NCBI RefSeq assembly: GCF_029910655.1
Contig: NZ_CP123897.1
Location: 1,054,001 to 1,118,000, forward strand
DNA from: Methylomonas sp. UP202
GTDB lineage: Bacteria; Pseudomonadota; Gammaproteobacteria; Methylococcales; Methylomonadaceae
DNA length: 64,000 nt
Direction: 5' to 3'
The translations under genes were made by a program, and so were the position numbers. The notes below the pieces were generated by a model. That model did not search any database. It worked only from the letters and a program-made list of their open reading frames with translations, and was not told where the DNA came from. Positions 33,932 to 43,598 of this stretch are shown one piece after another (the first letter of the stretch is position 1; each line of letters starts with the position of its first letter).

Positions 33932-34447
33932 GCTCGCGGGATTCGATACACACGTCTTGGATACGATCGCTTTAACCCTTCCCCTTCACTTCCGATTGAC
34001 GTCACCGACCTGCCGCTCGGTGACGGCTTGTTCGAATCGCCGTTCCCTGCTCTCGAGAAATCGGAACTGGCATACTCTCATGTTTGTGTAAATCATCGGT
34101 TTTATCCTACTGACACGGTTACTTGTTCTGTGCCGGCGAGTAGATAAAAGACGTCACACGATGATGACCGGCCTGCTAAAACGCTCCAATCCTTCGAATC
34201 GTAACCGTTTGGCAGCGTAGCGACTTACCACCGCTTCGCGATATCGGGATCACGGCCCGACGAGTCGGCGAATTTCGGCGGAATCCTTTTCAATGTTAAT
34301 GATCCGGCCGATGGCTCTGCCTCTTCGCCTATCGCTAAGCCGAGAATGCACCGATCCGTGATAATCTGCTAGCCGAGGCGATGGCGCCGCGAGTTCCGCG
34401 CGTCGATTCGTCGCTTCGACTTTTTATAACGTGCCCGGGGGATGACG
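33932..34447. other. 516-base non-coding stretch with a hairpin
   Basis: No gene is supported. A perfect 8-bp hairpin (GTCACCGA / TCGGTGAC, 34001-34024) lies 70 bases after the Asp-box gene and may mark its 3' end, though no T-run follows. The final bases (GGGGG at 34437-34441) serve as ribosome-binding site for the next small gene. Confidence 0.4.
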
Positions 34448-34654
34448 ATGAACGAAGATACCTTGAATTTGGAAGTCCGTAAGTTCCTGAAAACCGTTGG
34501 GATCGCTTCGCAGCGCGAACTGGAGCACGCGGTGTTGAAAGCGGTCGAGGCCGGCATACTCGAGGGTTCGGAGACTCTCGCGGTGGCGATGACCTTGGAG
34601 GCGCCCGCGCTGGGGATACGTCACACCATCGAGGGCAGTATCGCGCTGGAATAG
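34448..34654 (+). CDS. DUF6494-family small protein
   Basis: A 68-residue soluble protein that I recognise as DUF6494: it begins MNEDTLNLEVRKFLKTVGI, followed by SQRELEHAV, and ends in a T-LEAPALGI...IEGSIALE strand pair. ATG 34448 is preferred over ATG 34442 because GGGGG then lies six bases upstream and the family usually begins MNED. It is a single gene between two gaps; no biochemical role is known. Confidence 0.75.
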   Translation: MNEDTLNLEVRKFLKTVGIASQRELEHAVLKAVEAGILEGSETLAVAMTLEAPALGIRHTIEGSIALE

Positions 34655-34778
34655 TTTCCGCGCCTAACGTTGCGATTGGCGTCGGCGCGAGACGGCCGAC
34701 GGTCCTTGACTTGTCCAGCGACTCTATTTTTAAGACCGGCCCGCATGGCTGGCCGATTTGACTCAGCATGATTGATTT

Positions 34779-36314
34779 ATGACCGAACTGATCTGGATCG
34801 CCGCCGCTTATTTGGCCGGCATGGTCGCCAGCCGCTTGTCGTTTCCACCCTTGGTCGGCTACTTGGCCGCCGGCTATGCCCTACATGGTTTGCAAATCGC
34901 GCCGTTGCCGAATCTTGGTCACGTGGCGGAAATCGGCATCGAACTGTTGCTGTTTTCGGTCGGTTTGAAGCTGAAGCCTTCGTCGCTAATCCGCCGCGAG
35001 GTGTTAAGCGTCGGCGGTTTGCACCTGTTGCTGACGGCGGTGACATCGGCGTTGGTGTTTTTCTGGCTGGAACAAAAGGTGACCGGCGGTTTGGTGTTGG
35101 GAGTCAGTTTGGCGTTTTCCAGCACCGTGTTGGCGATCAAGGTATTGGAAGACAACGGCGAATTGTCGACGCTGCACGGCCGCGACGTGCTGAGTATTCT
35201 AATTTTGCAGGACATTGTTGCGATCGTCTTGTTGGCGGTGGCGGACGGCAAACAACCCCAGCCTTGGGCTTTGGCCTTGTTGGCCTTGCCGCTGTTGCGG
35301 CCGCTCGCGCATCGGATTTTGTCGGCCAGTCGCGCCTCCGAACTGAAACTGCTGCTCGGCGTTTGCTTGGCGCTGGCCGGCGGCGTCGCGGCCGAACGGG
35401 TCGGCATTTCCGCGGACATCGGCGCGCTGCTGACCGGCGTGATGCTGGCGACCCATCCCAAGATCGACGAATTGACCGATCGGCTGTGGAGCTTGAAGGA
35501 GTTGTTTCTGGTGGCCTTCTTTCTGCAAATCGGTCTGGCCGATCTGCCGAATCGCGAACAGGTGACGCTGGCCTTAAGTTTACTCGGCTTGTTGCCGCTG
35601 CAAGGCGTGTTATTTTTCGGGTTGTTTCTGTTCGCCGGCTTGCGCGCGCGTACGGCCTTCGTATCGTCGCTGGCATTGATGACCTATAGCGAGTTCGCGT
35701 TGATCACGACCGGCGCGGTGGTCAATGCCGGCTTGTTGACCGAGGATTGGAAGGCGATCATCAGTCTGGCCGTGGCGGGCTCACTGGCGGTGGCTGCGCC
35801 GCTGAACCGCTACTCGCACCGCTTGTTCGGTTGGGCCGAGTGCTGGCTGGTGCGTTTCGAAAAGCAATCCGGGAATCCCGACCGCTTGCCGGAATCCTTC
35901 GGCGCTGCCGAATGGCTGGTGATCGGCATGGGCCGCACCGGCATCGCCGCCTATCGGGCGTTGTGCGAGCGCGAACAACGGGTGGTCGGGCTGGACGCCG
36001 ACCCGACCGTGCTGGAAACCCTGTTGGGTAATGGGCGGCGCGTGGTCTACGGCGATGCCGAGGACAGCGAGCTGTGGAGCGGTTTGCCGCTGGAGCGCGT
36101 CAGGGGGATTTTATTGACGGTGCCGGCGTACGAGGTGCGCTGCGCCGCGATCGAGCAATTGAGGCGGCGCGGCTATCTTGGCCAGATCGGCGCGATTTGC
36201 TATCACGCCGAGGAAGCCGATCACATGAAAGCGCTAGGTGCCGATTTTGTGATACATCCGCTGGTCGAGGCCGGCAATCAATTGGCCAAACAATTGCTCG
36301 AAGGCGGCGCGTAG
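34779..36314 (+). CDS. CPA2-family cation:proton antiporter with RCK (TrkA-N) domain
   Basis: A 511-residue inner-membrane protein of the KefB/KefC/YbaL type. The first 360 residues are hydrophobic, with many membrane segments from LIWIAAAYLAGMVASRLSFPPLVGYLAAGY onward; LAFSSTVLAIKVLEDNG and the polar ILILQDIVAIVLL segment are typical of the antiporter core. From about residue 375 a Rossmann-type RCK domain begins with VIGMGRTG and GLDADP. Such proteins exchange K+ or Na+ for protons, gated by nucleotide. The RCK_C domain of longer relatives is absent. No strong ribosome-binding site precedes ATG 34779. A VanZ-like gene follows 51 bases later. Confidence 0.8.
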   Translation: MTELIWIAAAYLAGMVASRLSFPPLVGYLAAGYALHGLQIAPLPNLGHVAEIGIELLLFSVGLKLKPSSLIRREVLSVGGLHLLLTAVTSALVFFWLEQKVTGGLVLGVSLAFSSTVLAIKVLEDNGELSTLHGRDVLSILILQDIVAIVLLAVADGKQPQPWALALLALPLLRPLAHRILSASRASELKLLLGVCLALAGGVAAERVGISADIGALLTGVMLATHPKIDELTDRLWSLKELFLVAFFLQIGLADLPNREQVTLALSLLGLLPLQGVLFFGLFLFAGLRARTAFVSSLALMTYSEFALITTGAVVNAGLLTEDWKAIISLAVAGSLAVAAPLNRYSHRLFGWAECWLVRFEKQSGNPDRLPESFGAAEWLVIGMGRTGIAAYRALCEREQRVVGLDADPTVLETLLGNGRRVVYGDAEDSELWSGLPLERVRGILLTVPAYEVRCAAIEQLRRRGYLGQIGAICYHAEEADHMKALGADFVIHPLVEAGNQLAKQLLEGGA

Positions 36315-36365
36315 GCTTGGCCGACATCGAACCCTGGGTAAATTACGATAAATGGATAGAAAAAG

Positions 36366-36743
36366 ATGAGAGCATTCCGGGACTGGACCGCGTTGGCGGC
36401 GTTTTGCGGCTTGATTTTCTGGTTGTCGGCGCAGGCGAGTTTGCCGGTCAAGATGCACTTCGAGTTTCAAGATAAGGTTCAACACGCGCTGGCCTATTTC
36501 GTGATGGCATTGTTCAGCTGGCGGGCGTTTCGGCATCGGCTGGTCGAGCGCCGCTGGCTAGCCTTGGTCAGCGTCGCCTATTGCAGTGTGTACGGCATCA
36601 GCGACGAATGGCACCAGTCCTTCGTGCCGGGGCGCGAGCCGGGCGTCGGCGATTGGTTGGCCGACAGCTTGGGCGCGGCGTTGGCGGCAGTCTTGCTGAG
36701 CGCGGCCGGCCGAAATCCGCTATTGGCCTGGATGGCTCGCTGA
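36366..36743 (+). CDS. VanZ-like family membrane protein
   Basis: A 125-residue protein with three to four membrane segments. The DKVQHALAYFVMA motif near residue 37, the ISDEWHQSFVPGREPGVGDWLADSLGA stretch at about 79-105 and the small size are the usual signature of VanZ-like proteins. The family is widespread; outside VanZ-linked glycopeptide tolerance no general function is established. It ends four bases before the end of the convergent DUF3999 gene. Confidence 0.75.
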   Translation: MRAFRDWTALAAFCGLIFWLSAQASLPVKMHFEFQDKVQHALAYFVMALFSWRAFRHRLVERRWLALVSVAYCSVYGISDEWHQSFVPGREPGVGDWLADSLGAALAAVLLSAAGRNPLLAWMAR

Positions 36744-36747
36744 CGGA

Positions 36748-38100
36748 TTATCTTGGCAAATTGCCGATCCGCTTTCCGGCCCGATATAGGCTCCAAGCCA
36801 ATACCGGTACCATCAACGCAATCACGCCAAGTAAAAATTCCCGGCTGTTGATCAGGCTTGTCAGGGAATTTTCCGCGGCGGCTTGGCCGGTCGCGACGGC
36901 CGCGCCCAGTCCGACCGGCGTCGGTTCGACGCCGCGTAGCAGCAAAGCGTCGATCGCGGCGGTATCGTAACGGGCTTTTGCCAGGCCTTGGCTGCCGTAA
37001 GTCAGTCGGTACGCAGTATTGGGGGCGGCGATAAACAGCAGGCGATAGCGTTTGCCCAAGCCGGTCAGCGCGGTGATTTGCAGTGGCGGATTGTCTTGAT
37101 TGTGAATCACCAAGCGATATCGCTCGCCGCGTTGTTCCGGAAAGTCGATCCGGGTCTCGGCTTGCTGGATGTCACCGAAGCGCAAGGCCCGCAGTTGCCC
37201 GCTGCTTAGGGTTTGCCAAGCCGAGTCGCCGGCGCCGGTTCGAGGCGTCTGCAGTTCGACATCGCGTTGAAAGCTGGGCGTGGCGACGTCCAGCCGCAGC
37301 CCGGTCAGCGGCAGTTTACGGCTGTCGATGTCGATCAGCGTGGCGCGTCGCTCGGCGTCTTCGTGTACCTGAAAGTCGGGCAACGGATAGTCGACGACGG
37401 TTTCGGCCTCGGCGCGGCTTTCCGAGCGCAGATGCCAGAACTCGATCCGCTCGATATGTAGTGGCTCCCGATACAGGGTTTGCGTTTCGCTGCGTTCCAA
37501 TTCCTCGTGGCCTTGCATACGCCGGGTCAGCGCCGAGACCTCGGCGATCCGGGTTTGGCCGGCCTTGCCGACCAGGATTTTGAAATAGCGATCGCGGTTG
37601 GTGGGTAAGGGCACGTCGAGATTGGCGATCGCTAAGTGCCGGGAGTAATCGTAAACCGCCGCGCGCTCGGTCAGTGTCCGCCAGTGTTCGCCGTCGTTCG
37701 AGCCCTGCACCGTGAGTTCGTACTCGAAATCGCGTTGAGCGGTGACCAGCGTCAAGCCGTCGGCGGGTTCGGCGTTGTCGGCGAGGTGGACTTCGAAGCT
37801 CAGGCTGTCGCCAGCGGTTTGCAGCGCGGTGATCTGGCCGAGGCTGGGGCGGCGGCTACGGACCGTTTTGGTCGCGGCGGCCGGGCGCAACAGAAACGGT
37901 GTCTCGACGGCTTGGCCGTCGAGCAGACGTAGATCGCCGAAGTCGGCGGCGCTGACGGCGTAGATTTGGCTGTCCAATTCCACGGCCAACAGCGCCTGAC
38001 CGTTACCGGGCGCTTGCTGGACGGGGCGGCTGAATTCGGTCGCGCCCACCGGGGCGGACAGCGACAGCCAGCAGACTAAAAAGGCGTTACGGGGACTCAT
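36748..38100 (-). CDS. DUF3999 family protein
   Basis: A 450-residue envelope protein with a signal peptide (ending GA-T) and a single membrane segment near the C-terminus (LLGVIALMVPVLAWSLYRAGKR). The body is rich in beta strands, with the ELDSQIYAVSAADFGDLRLLDG opening typical of DUF3999. Its start overlaps the end of the upstream DUF2339 gene by four bases, a pairing I know from other proteobacteria. The function of the pair is not known; co-translation suggests that the periplasmic protein works with the multi-spanning DUF2339 partner. Confidence 0.75.
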   Translation of the reverse strand: MSPRNAFLVCWLSLSAPVGATEFSRPVQQAPGNGQALLAVELDSQIYAVSAADFGDLRLLDGQAVETPFLLRPAAATKTVRSRRPSLGQITALQTAGDSLSFEVHLADNAEPADGLTLVTAQRDFEYELTVQGSNDGEHWRTLTERAAVYDYSRHLAIANLDVPLPTNRDRYFKILVGKAGQTRIAEVSALTRRMQGHEELERSETQTLYREPLHIERIEFWHLRSESRAEAETVVDYPLPDFQVHEDAERRATLIDIDSRKLPLTGLRLDVATPSFQRDVELQTPRTGAGDSAWQTLSSGQLRALRFGDIQQAETRIDFPEQRGERYRLVIHNQDNPPLQITALTGLGKRYRLLFIAAPNTAYRLTYGSQGLAKARYDTAAIDALLLRGVEPTPVGLGAAVATGQAAAENSLTSLINSREFLLGVIALMVPVLAWSLYRAGKRIGNLPR

Positions 38101-40616
38101 CGTTTGCTCTCGGTCTCGGCGTTAGCGGCGAAGTTTTGCCGGTAGCGCATGTAGAAAAACGCGCCGCCGAGTACCAGCATGCCCAGTACGATGAAGGCGA
38201 CGATCCGGTAGATTTGTTCCAGGCGGGCCAGATCGACGAAAAACACTTTCCAGGCCACGATCGCAAACAAGACCAAACCGGCCAAGCGCAGTGCGGCGAC
38301 TTCGCGGCGGATGCCGTGGTAGACCGACGTCAACGCGAACAGCGACCACAGAATCGTCACGCCGCCGGAGCGCAAGCCGGGCAAATAATGCAGCAACAGC
38401 GAATTGGTTTCCAGGCTGAGAAACGCGAACAACAATACCAGCGCCGCCGTGCCCAGCCAGCGGCGCACATCGGCGGCGCTGGCTTCGTCGCCTTCCAGCC
38501 GGCGGAAAGCCAGGGCCAGAAACAGGATAATCGCGCCGAAGTCCAGCAGCCGCATCAGCGCCGATTCGAAGCGGTAAGTGCCGCCGTAATGCAAAGTCAG
38601 CAAACTGTCGCCGATCGCGGCGTGACCCAGCGTCAGGCCCCAGGAAGGCAAATCGAAAAACGTCAGTTTGATCGCCAGGCCGATCAGCAGCCAACGCAGG
38701 CCGGCTAACATGAGCTGGCCGGAGCCGGTCATGTAGCGATTCAGCAGTAGCGCGCCCAAACCTAGCCAGACCAGCGTCAATGCCGGCGCTTGCAATGGAG
38801 GATACAAGTAGGCCAGGCTGCGGTAGAGTTCCAATTGCAGCGTGACGAATACCAGGGCTACAACGATCAATGCGATGACGGCCAAGACGCCGCCGTCCTT
38901 CAGCCAGACCGGCACGTCCTGGGCCGGCGAACAAGCCAATTCGGTCGCCGGTGCCGGTTTTTCGATCAGTGTATAGGCCAGCGCCATCGACAGTATCGGG
39001 ATGCCGAAGCTGACCAGGCGTTCTATCAGCCCGAACCAGAATTCGCCCGGCGCGGCGTCCCAAGTCGCCGTAGCGTATTGGCCGGGCAAATCGATGAAAG
39101 CGTAGCGGGCGACGACCAGCAAATACAGCAGGTAGGCGGTTTGGCGTAAAAACGCGCTACGCACTTTGCCGGCCATCCAAATCATCACCAGTGCTTGCAA
39201 CGACCAGCTGACGGTAATCCATTGCTTGGACAAGATTAACGGCACCGCCACGCTCAGAAAGAATGCCGCCAAGCCGATAAACCCGACTACCAACTCTCTA
39301 TCCTCGATGCGGCGGGCCAAGCAGTAATACACGTGGCCGACATAGAATGCCGACAGGGCGAGGCACGGCAACGCGGTCCAGACTTGCCCGTATTCGGTGG
39401 CGATCAACTCGTAAGCGGTGCCGAAATAGATCGCCGCGTTGACCGCCAGCGCGACCAAGTCCAGCAGCGTCGAGCGTTGCCGATTGACCAGGCAAAACAA
39501 AAACACCGTCGTCGAATACAACACGAAAAATCCGGTCAGAAACGGCAGCACTTGCCAAAAGTAGCCGGACTCGTAGCGTTGCATCGCCGCGAAAAACAGC
39601 AGATAGTTGAAGGCGAAGCCGAGAAAATTCAGTACATGCCATTGCTTGTACCAGTTCACCGCCAGAACCCCGCCGCCCAGCAACAGCATATAGCTGAACA
39701 AGCCGACGAAATTCACTTGACCGGTGGACAGCAAAATCGGCGTGCAATAGCCGCCGATGACGGCGAAGATCGCCACCAGCATCGCGTCCAACCGGATCGC
39801 CAACGCGGCGGCGCTGGCGGTAACGGTCAGCATCAAACCGAAGGCCGGATAGGCGCCGAGCAGGTGGTAGAAGGCGTAAGCGGCGAACACGCTGAAATAC
39901 AGCACCGCTATGCCGCCGCCCAACAAGCCCTGGCTGAACAAATGGTACTGGCCGCCGACTAGGCGCACGCCGCCGACGATCATCGCCAGTCCGGTCAAGA
40001 CGCTGAGCGCGACCCGCGCCTGTTCGCCGAGCAAGCCGTTATCGATCGAATATTTCAGAAAAAAGCCGATGCCGGTGACCAGGATCAGGACGCCGATGCG
40101 CAGCAACCAGTTGCTGGCGACCGCGTATTCGATCGAAACGCCGTCCGGACGGTGGCCTTCGCCAACCACGATCCAGTTCCAGATTTGTTGGAGTGCTTGC
40201 CTTGCCGCCAATTCGAAACGGCTCGGTTCGGCGACTTGCCAGCCGGCGGTTTGCCAAGCGTCGTTGGGAGCGGGTGTGCTCGCCGTCGGTTCGGTGTCGG
40301 CCGGTTCCGCTCGGCTGGGTTCGGGTGCCGTCGTCTCCACCGATGCGGCGCGGGGTTCGAACAAGATATGCTCCCGCGCCGGCGTTTGCGCGTCGAAACT
40401 GGCTGGCGCGGCAGTCGGACGCTCGGTGCCGACGCGTTCCGTCAACGTCAGCAGCAGTTTGCGGTCCTCGCGCAAAGCGGCGTGCAGGTCGGCGAGCGAA
40501 TCCTTGATTTCCCGGTTGATTTCGCGTTGTCGGTTGAGCAGTAGAACCAGCAGTACGATTACGACGATCGGCACGACGACCGCAACCACGGCGAGCAGTT
40601 CGAAAATATCGTCCAA
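38097..40616 (-). CDS. DUF2339 multi-spanning membrane protein
   Basis: An 839-residue integral membrane protein with an N-terminal membrane segment, a short coiled-coil-like part (LNRQREINREIKDSLADLHAALRED), a disordered Pro/Ala/Thr-rich linker (about 65-130) and then more than 20 hydrophobic segments. This is the DUF2339 layout. The start codon is TTG at 40614-40616, supported by GGGAG seven bases upstream and by the frame beginning MDDIFELLAV. The linker after the first anchor is probably in the cytoplasm. It is translated together with the DUF3999 gene. No function is established for the family. Confidence 0.75.
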   Translation of the reverse strand: MDDIFELLAVVAVVVPIVVIVLLVLLLNRQREINREIKDSLADLHAALREDRKLLLTLTERVGTERPTAAPASFDAQTPAREHILFEPRAASVETTAPEPSRAEPADTEPTASTPAPNDAWQTAGWQVAEPSRFELAARQALQQIWNWIVVGEGHRPDGVSIEYAVASNWLLRIGVLILVTGIGFFLKYSIDNGLLGEQARVALSVLTGLAMIVGGVRLVGGQYHLFSQGLLGGGIAVLYFSVFAAYAFYHLLGAYPAFGLMLTVTASAAALAIRLDAMLVAIFAVIGGYCTPILLSTGQVNFVGLFSYMLLLGGGVLAVNWYKQWHVLNFLGFAFNYLLFFAAMQRYESGYFWQVLPFLTGFFVLYSTTVFLFCLVNRQRSTLLDLVALAVNAAIYFGTAYELIATEYGQVWTALPCLALSAFYVGHVYYCLARRIEDRELVVGFIGLAAFFLSVAVPLILSKQWITVSWSLQALVMIWMAGKVRSAFLRQTAYLLYLLVVARYAFIDLPGQYATATWDAAPGEFWFGLIERLVSFGIPILSMALAYTLIEKPAPATELACSPAQDVPVWLKDGGVLAVIALIVVALVFVTLQLELYRSLAYLYPPLQAPALTLVWLGLGALLLNRYMTGSGQLMLAGLRWLLIGLAIKLTFFDLPSWGLTLGHAAIGDSLLTLHYGGTYRFESALMRLLDFGAIILFLALAFRRLEGDEASAADVRRWLGTAALVLLFAFLSLETNSLLLHYLPGLRSGGVTILWSLFALTSVYHGIRREVAALRLAGLVLFAIVAWKVFFVDLARLEQIYRIVAFIVLGMLVLGGAFFYMRYRQNFAANAETESKR

Positions 40617-40869
40617 GGTGGGACTCCCGGTCTATAGTTAAAGCGAGCGGAGGCTGTGGCCGGCAGGGCCGGTTTCGAGCCGTTTCGCAACCTTAGCATA
40701 TTTATGAAAAATGACCGGGCGGCCGCTGGAGTGGTCGTTGCCACCTGATTGCGGAGACCGGCGGAAAAATGACCAGGAACGCAATTTTTCGGATGGGTCG
40801 TTCAGGTTTCCCCGCGCGGTGCCGATGACTCGTGATAAATTTCCAAGGAATGTTAAGCGGCCCAGAACT

Positions 40870-42477
40870 ATGAACAGTCAAACTACTATCCAATCAAAAA
40901 TTCTGCTCAGCATCGCCAGCGTGTTTGTCGTGTTGATGTTGGTCAGTAACGTGTTCATGGCCGGCCGCCAGAAAGATATGGTGCAAGCGTTGGCAACCGA
41001 CAAAGCTAAAAATATTGCCGCCGGCTATTTCGACGGTATCAACACCCTGATGCTGACCGGCTCGATGTCTCAGGTCGAAGTGTTGCGGGAAAAGGCCTTG
41101 TCGCATCCCGGCGTCAGCGAGGTGCGCCTGATTCGCGGCAACGGGATCGTCGAGTTGCACGGTAAAGGCAAGCCCGAGCAAGCGGTCGTCGACGAACTCG
41201 ATCGGCGCGGCCTGAGCGGTGAAGCGCTGATACGCCACGGCAACGACGCCAACGGGCGTTGGGTGACCGTGGTCGAGCCGATACTGGCCAGCAGCAATTT
41301 TCGCGGCACCAATTGCCTGACCTGCCATCCGGTCAAGGAAGGCGAGGTGTTGGGCGCGGTGCGGGTATCCTATTCGCTGGCGAGCCTGGACGACCAAATT
41401 AACCAAGATCTGATCGCCGGCTCGGCGATTTCGTTGGCGATGTTCGCCGCCGGCTTGTTGCTGGTCAATATTCTGATGCGGCGCATCGTCGTCAACCCGC
41501 TGGTCACGATGCGCGACACCGTCGATGCCATCGCTCGCCATTCGGATTTGACCGCGCGCTTGCCGGTCGACAGCGGCGATGAAATCGGCCAGGTCAGCAC
41601 CTCGTTTAACTCGATGTTGGCTAATTTCGCGGCGAGTTTGAACCGGGTGTCTGACGTCAGCCGTTTACTGACCGACGCCACCGATCGCATCGCCACCGTA
41701 TCGAGGCAAACCTCGCAGGCGGCCAGTCAGCAGCAGAGGGAAACCGAAAACGTCATTCAGGCGATCCACGAACTGGAGGAATCGGTGAGGGATGTGCGGC
41801 ACGGCGCTGACGGTGCGGCGCGGGCTTCGGTCGAGGCCGACCAGCAAGCCGCCCAGGGCGCGGAAACCACCAAAAACGCCATCGACGGCATCTATGTGCT
41901 GGTCAGCGAAATCGAGCGGGCTTCGGAAGTCATCAAGCGCCTGGACCAAAAAAGCAACGGCGTCGGCGCGGTGTTGGACGTGATCAAGGGCTTGGCCGAA
42001 CAAACGAACTTGCTGGCGCTGAACGCCGCGATCGAGGCGGCTAGGGCCGGCGAACAAGGCCGGGGCTTCGCGGTAGTGGCCGACGAGGTCAGAACGCTGG
42101 CGACCCGCTCGCATCAGGCGACTGAAGAGATCGAGAAAATCATCGACCAATTGCAGCGCGAGGCCAAGGAGGCGGTGACGGTGATGGATAAAGCCAAAAC
42201 CAGCGCCGAGCAACGCCGCGAACAAGTCCAAAGCGCCGATCTAGGTTTAAGCGCGATTGCCGAGCGGGTGACTCAGATTCGCTCGTTGAATTCGCAAATG
42301 GCCTTGGTGGCCGACAATCAAAGCCGTGTCGCGCAACATGTCGGCCAAAGCATCGGCAACATTGGCGGCTTGACCGATCGCACTTCGCAAGATGCCGCGC
42401 AAACCAGCGACGCCAGCCGCGAGTTGGTGCAACTGGCCGTGCAGTTGAATGAATTGGTCGGTAAATTCCGCCGTTAA
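40870..42477 (+). CDS. Methyl-accepting chemotaxis protein with periplasmic heme c motif
   Basis: A 535-residue chemoreceptor: membrane segment near residues 12-32, periplasmic sensor domain, second membrane segment near 180-200, HAMP, and a cytoplasmic signalling domain with the conserved hairpin tip [25 protein letters not shown]. The sensor domain contains CLTCH (Cys149, Cys152, His153), the motif for covalent heme c attachment, which suggests sensing of redox state, O2, NO or CO. The open frame reaches back to 40711, but the part before ATG 40870 is polar and not receptor-like; [17 protein letters not shown] is a normal receptor start. An in-frame ATG at 40825 is the alternative. No other chemotaxis genes are nearby. 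Confidence 0.85.
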   Translation: MNSQTTIQSKILLSIASVFVVLMLVSNVFMAGRQKDMVQALATDKAKNIAAGYFDGINTLMLTGSMSQVEVLREKALSHPGVSEVRLIRGNGIVELHGKGKPEQAVVDELDRRGLSGEALIRHGNDANGRWVTVVEPILASSNFRGTNCLTCHPVKEGEVLGAVRVSYSLASLDDQINQDLIAGSAISLAMFAAGLLLVNILMRRIVVNPLVTMRDTVDAIARHSDLTARLPVDSGDEIGQVSTSFNSMLANFAASLNRVSDVSRLLTDATDRIATVSRQTSQAASQQQRETENVIQAIHELEESVRDVRHGADGAARASVEADQQAAQGAETTKNAIDGIYVLVSEIERASEVIKRLDQKSNGVGAVLDVIKGLAEQTNLLALNAAIEAARAGEQGRGFAVVADEVRTLATRSHQATEEIEKIIDQLQREAKEAVTVMDKAKTSAEQRREQVQSADLGLSAIAERVTQIRSLNSQMALVADNQSRVAQHVGQSIGNIGGLTDRTSQDAAQTSDASRELVQLAVQLNELVGKFRR

Positions 42478-42523
42478 CGCGCTACGTTTGACAGTTTTGG
42501 CCGGTCCGGCTTATAGTCGCCCC

Positions 42524-42607
42524 ATGAGTCGTTTTTTTTCGTCACGTTTTGCAAACAAGTCATGGCTATGGGCTTTGCTCACGGCCGTGGTGTTTGCGTT
42601 GTTCTAA
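42524..42607 (+). CDS. Possible 27-residue aromatic-rich leader peptide
   Basis: A short frame encodes MSRFFSSRFANKSWLWALL... and ends just before a strong hairpin at 42620-42643. Seven of 27 residues are Phe or Trp. It lies 79 bases upstream of a drug/metabolite-type exporter gene. The layout (short aromatic-rich frame, then hairpin, then transporter gene) is like an attenuator leader. No good ribosome-binding site precedes the ATG, so it may be chance. Confidence 0.35.
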   Translation: MSRFFSSRFANKSWLWALLTAVVFALF

Positions 42608-42619
42608 TATCAGTTCAAA

Positions 42620-42643
42620 CCACCGCGGGCTCGACCGCGGTGG
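42620..42643 (+). terminator. 9-bp GC-rich hairpin between the chemoreceptor and exporter genes
   Basis: CCACCGCGG and CCGCGGTGG pair perfectly around a 6-base loop and are followed by CTTTGTCATTT, a weak T-rich tail. It can end the chemoreceptor transcript or act as an attenuator for the exporter gene at 42686. Confidence 0.6.
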
Positions 42644-42685
42644 CTTTGTCATTTGCCTAGGGCTCGCACCAGCACAGGAGCCCTA

Positions 42686-43588
42686 ATGAAGTCCCTTAGC
42701 ACCACCTCCACTCAAACCCTGCTCGGTTACGGCCTGGCGGCCTTGGCCGCGATCGGCTTTTCCGCCAAGACGATATTGGTCAAGCTGGCCTATGTGCAAG
42801 CCGTCGATGCCGTGACGTTATTGGCGTTGCGGATGGCGTTTTCGGTGCCGTTTTTCCTGGTCGTCGCGTTTCGGCATCGCGGAAGCGTCGGCCAGCCCGC
42901 AATGACCGGCCGGGATTATTGGGCCGTGGGCGTGCTCGGTTTGCTCGGCTATTACCTGTCCAGCCTGCTCGATTTCACCGGTTTGCAATACATCTCCGCC
43001 GGTCTGGAACGCTTGATTTTGTTCTTGTACCCCACCTTGGTGCTGGCGATGTCGGCACTATGGTTGAAAAAGCCGTTCGGGTTCCGGGAACTGACGGCGG
43101 TCTTGCTGAGTTATAGCGGGATCGCACTGGTGTTCGTCGGCGAGTTGGATGGGGGCGGCGATACATTGTGGTTGGGGGCCGCTTACGTGTTTGCCGGCAC
43201 GGTCAGCTATGCGCTGTACTTGCTGGGCGCGGGCCAGGCCATCGCCCGCTTAGGCGCGATGCGCTTTACCGCGTACGCAATGTTGGTCGCGTGCGCGGCG
43301 TCGATCTTGCAGTTCGTGTTGACGCATCCGCCGGAGGCCTTGCTGTTGCCGATGCCGGTATACCAGTTGAGTTTGGCAATGGCGATCGTCTCGACGGTGT
43401 TGCCGGTGTTCATGCTGTCGGCGGCGATCCGCCGGATCGGTTCGGGCCATGCCTCGTTGGTCGGCACGATAGGGCCGGTTTCGACGTTGTTGATGGCGGC
43501 GGTATTCCTCGGCGAACCGATGACGCTATGGCAGGTCGGCGGGGCAGCTCTGGTGCTAATGGGCGTACTGAGTTTGTCGGTGCGTTGA
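42686..43588 (+). CDS. EamA/DMT-superfamily transporter
   Basis: A 300-residue inner-membrane protein with about ten hydrophobic segments in two EamA halves. The first half begins GYGLAALAAIGFSAKTILVKLAY and the second begins with the AAYVFAGTVSYALYLLGAG segment. Proteins of this type export amino acids or other small metabolites; the substrate cannot be told from sequence. ATG 42686 is chosen because CAGGAG lies seven bases upstream; an in-frame ATG at 42653 gives a hydrophilic extension within the downstream flank of the hairpin. A short aromatic-rich reading frame and a hairpin precede it. It converges on recN with 10 bases between the coding ends. Confidence 0.8.
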   Translation: MKSLSTTSTQTLLGYGLAALAAIGFSAKTILVKLAYVQAVDAVTLLALRMAFSVPFFLVVAFRHRGSVGQPAMTGRDYWAVGVLGLLGYYLSSLLDFTGLQYISAGLERLILFLYPTLVLAMSALWLKKPFGFRELTAVLLSYSGIALVFVGELDGGGDTLWLGAAYVFAGTVSYALYLLGAGQAIARLGAMRFTAYAMLVACAASILQFVLTHPPEALLLPMPVYQLSLAMAIVSTVLPVFMLSAAIRRIGSGHASLVGTIGPVSTLLMAAVFLGEPMTLWQVGGAALVLMGVLSLSVR

Positions 43589-43598
43589 TGCCCGCCGG

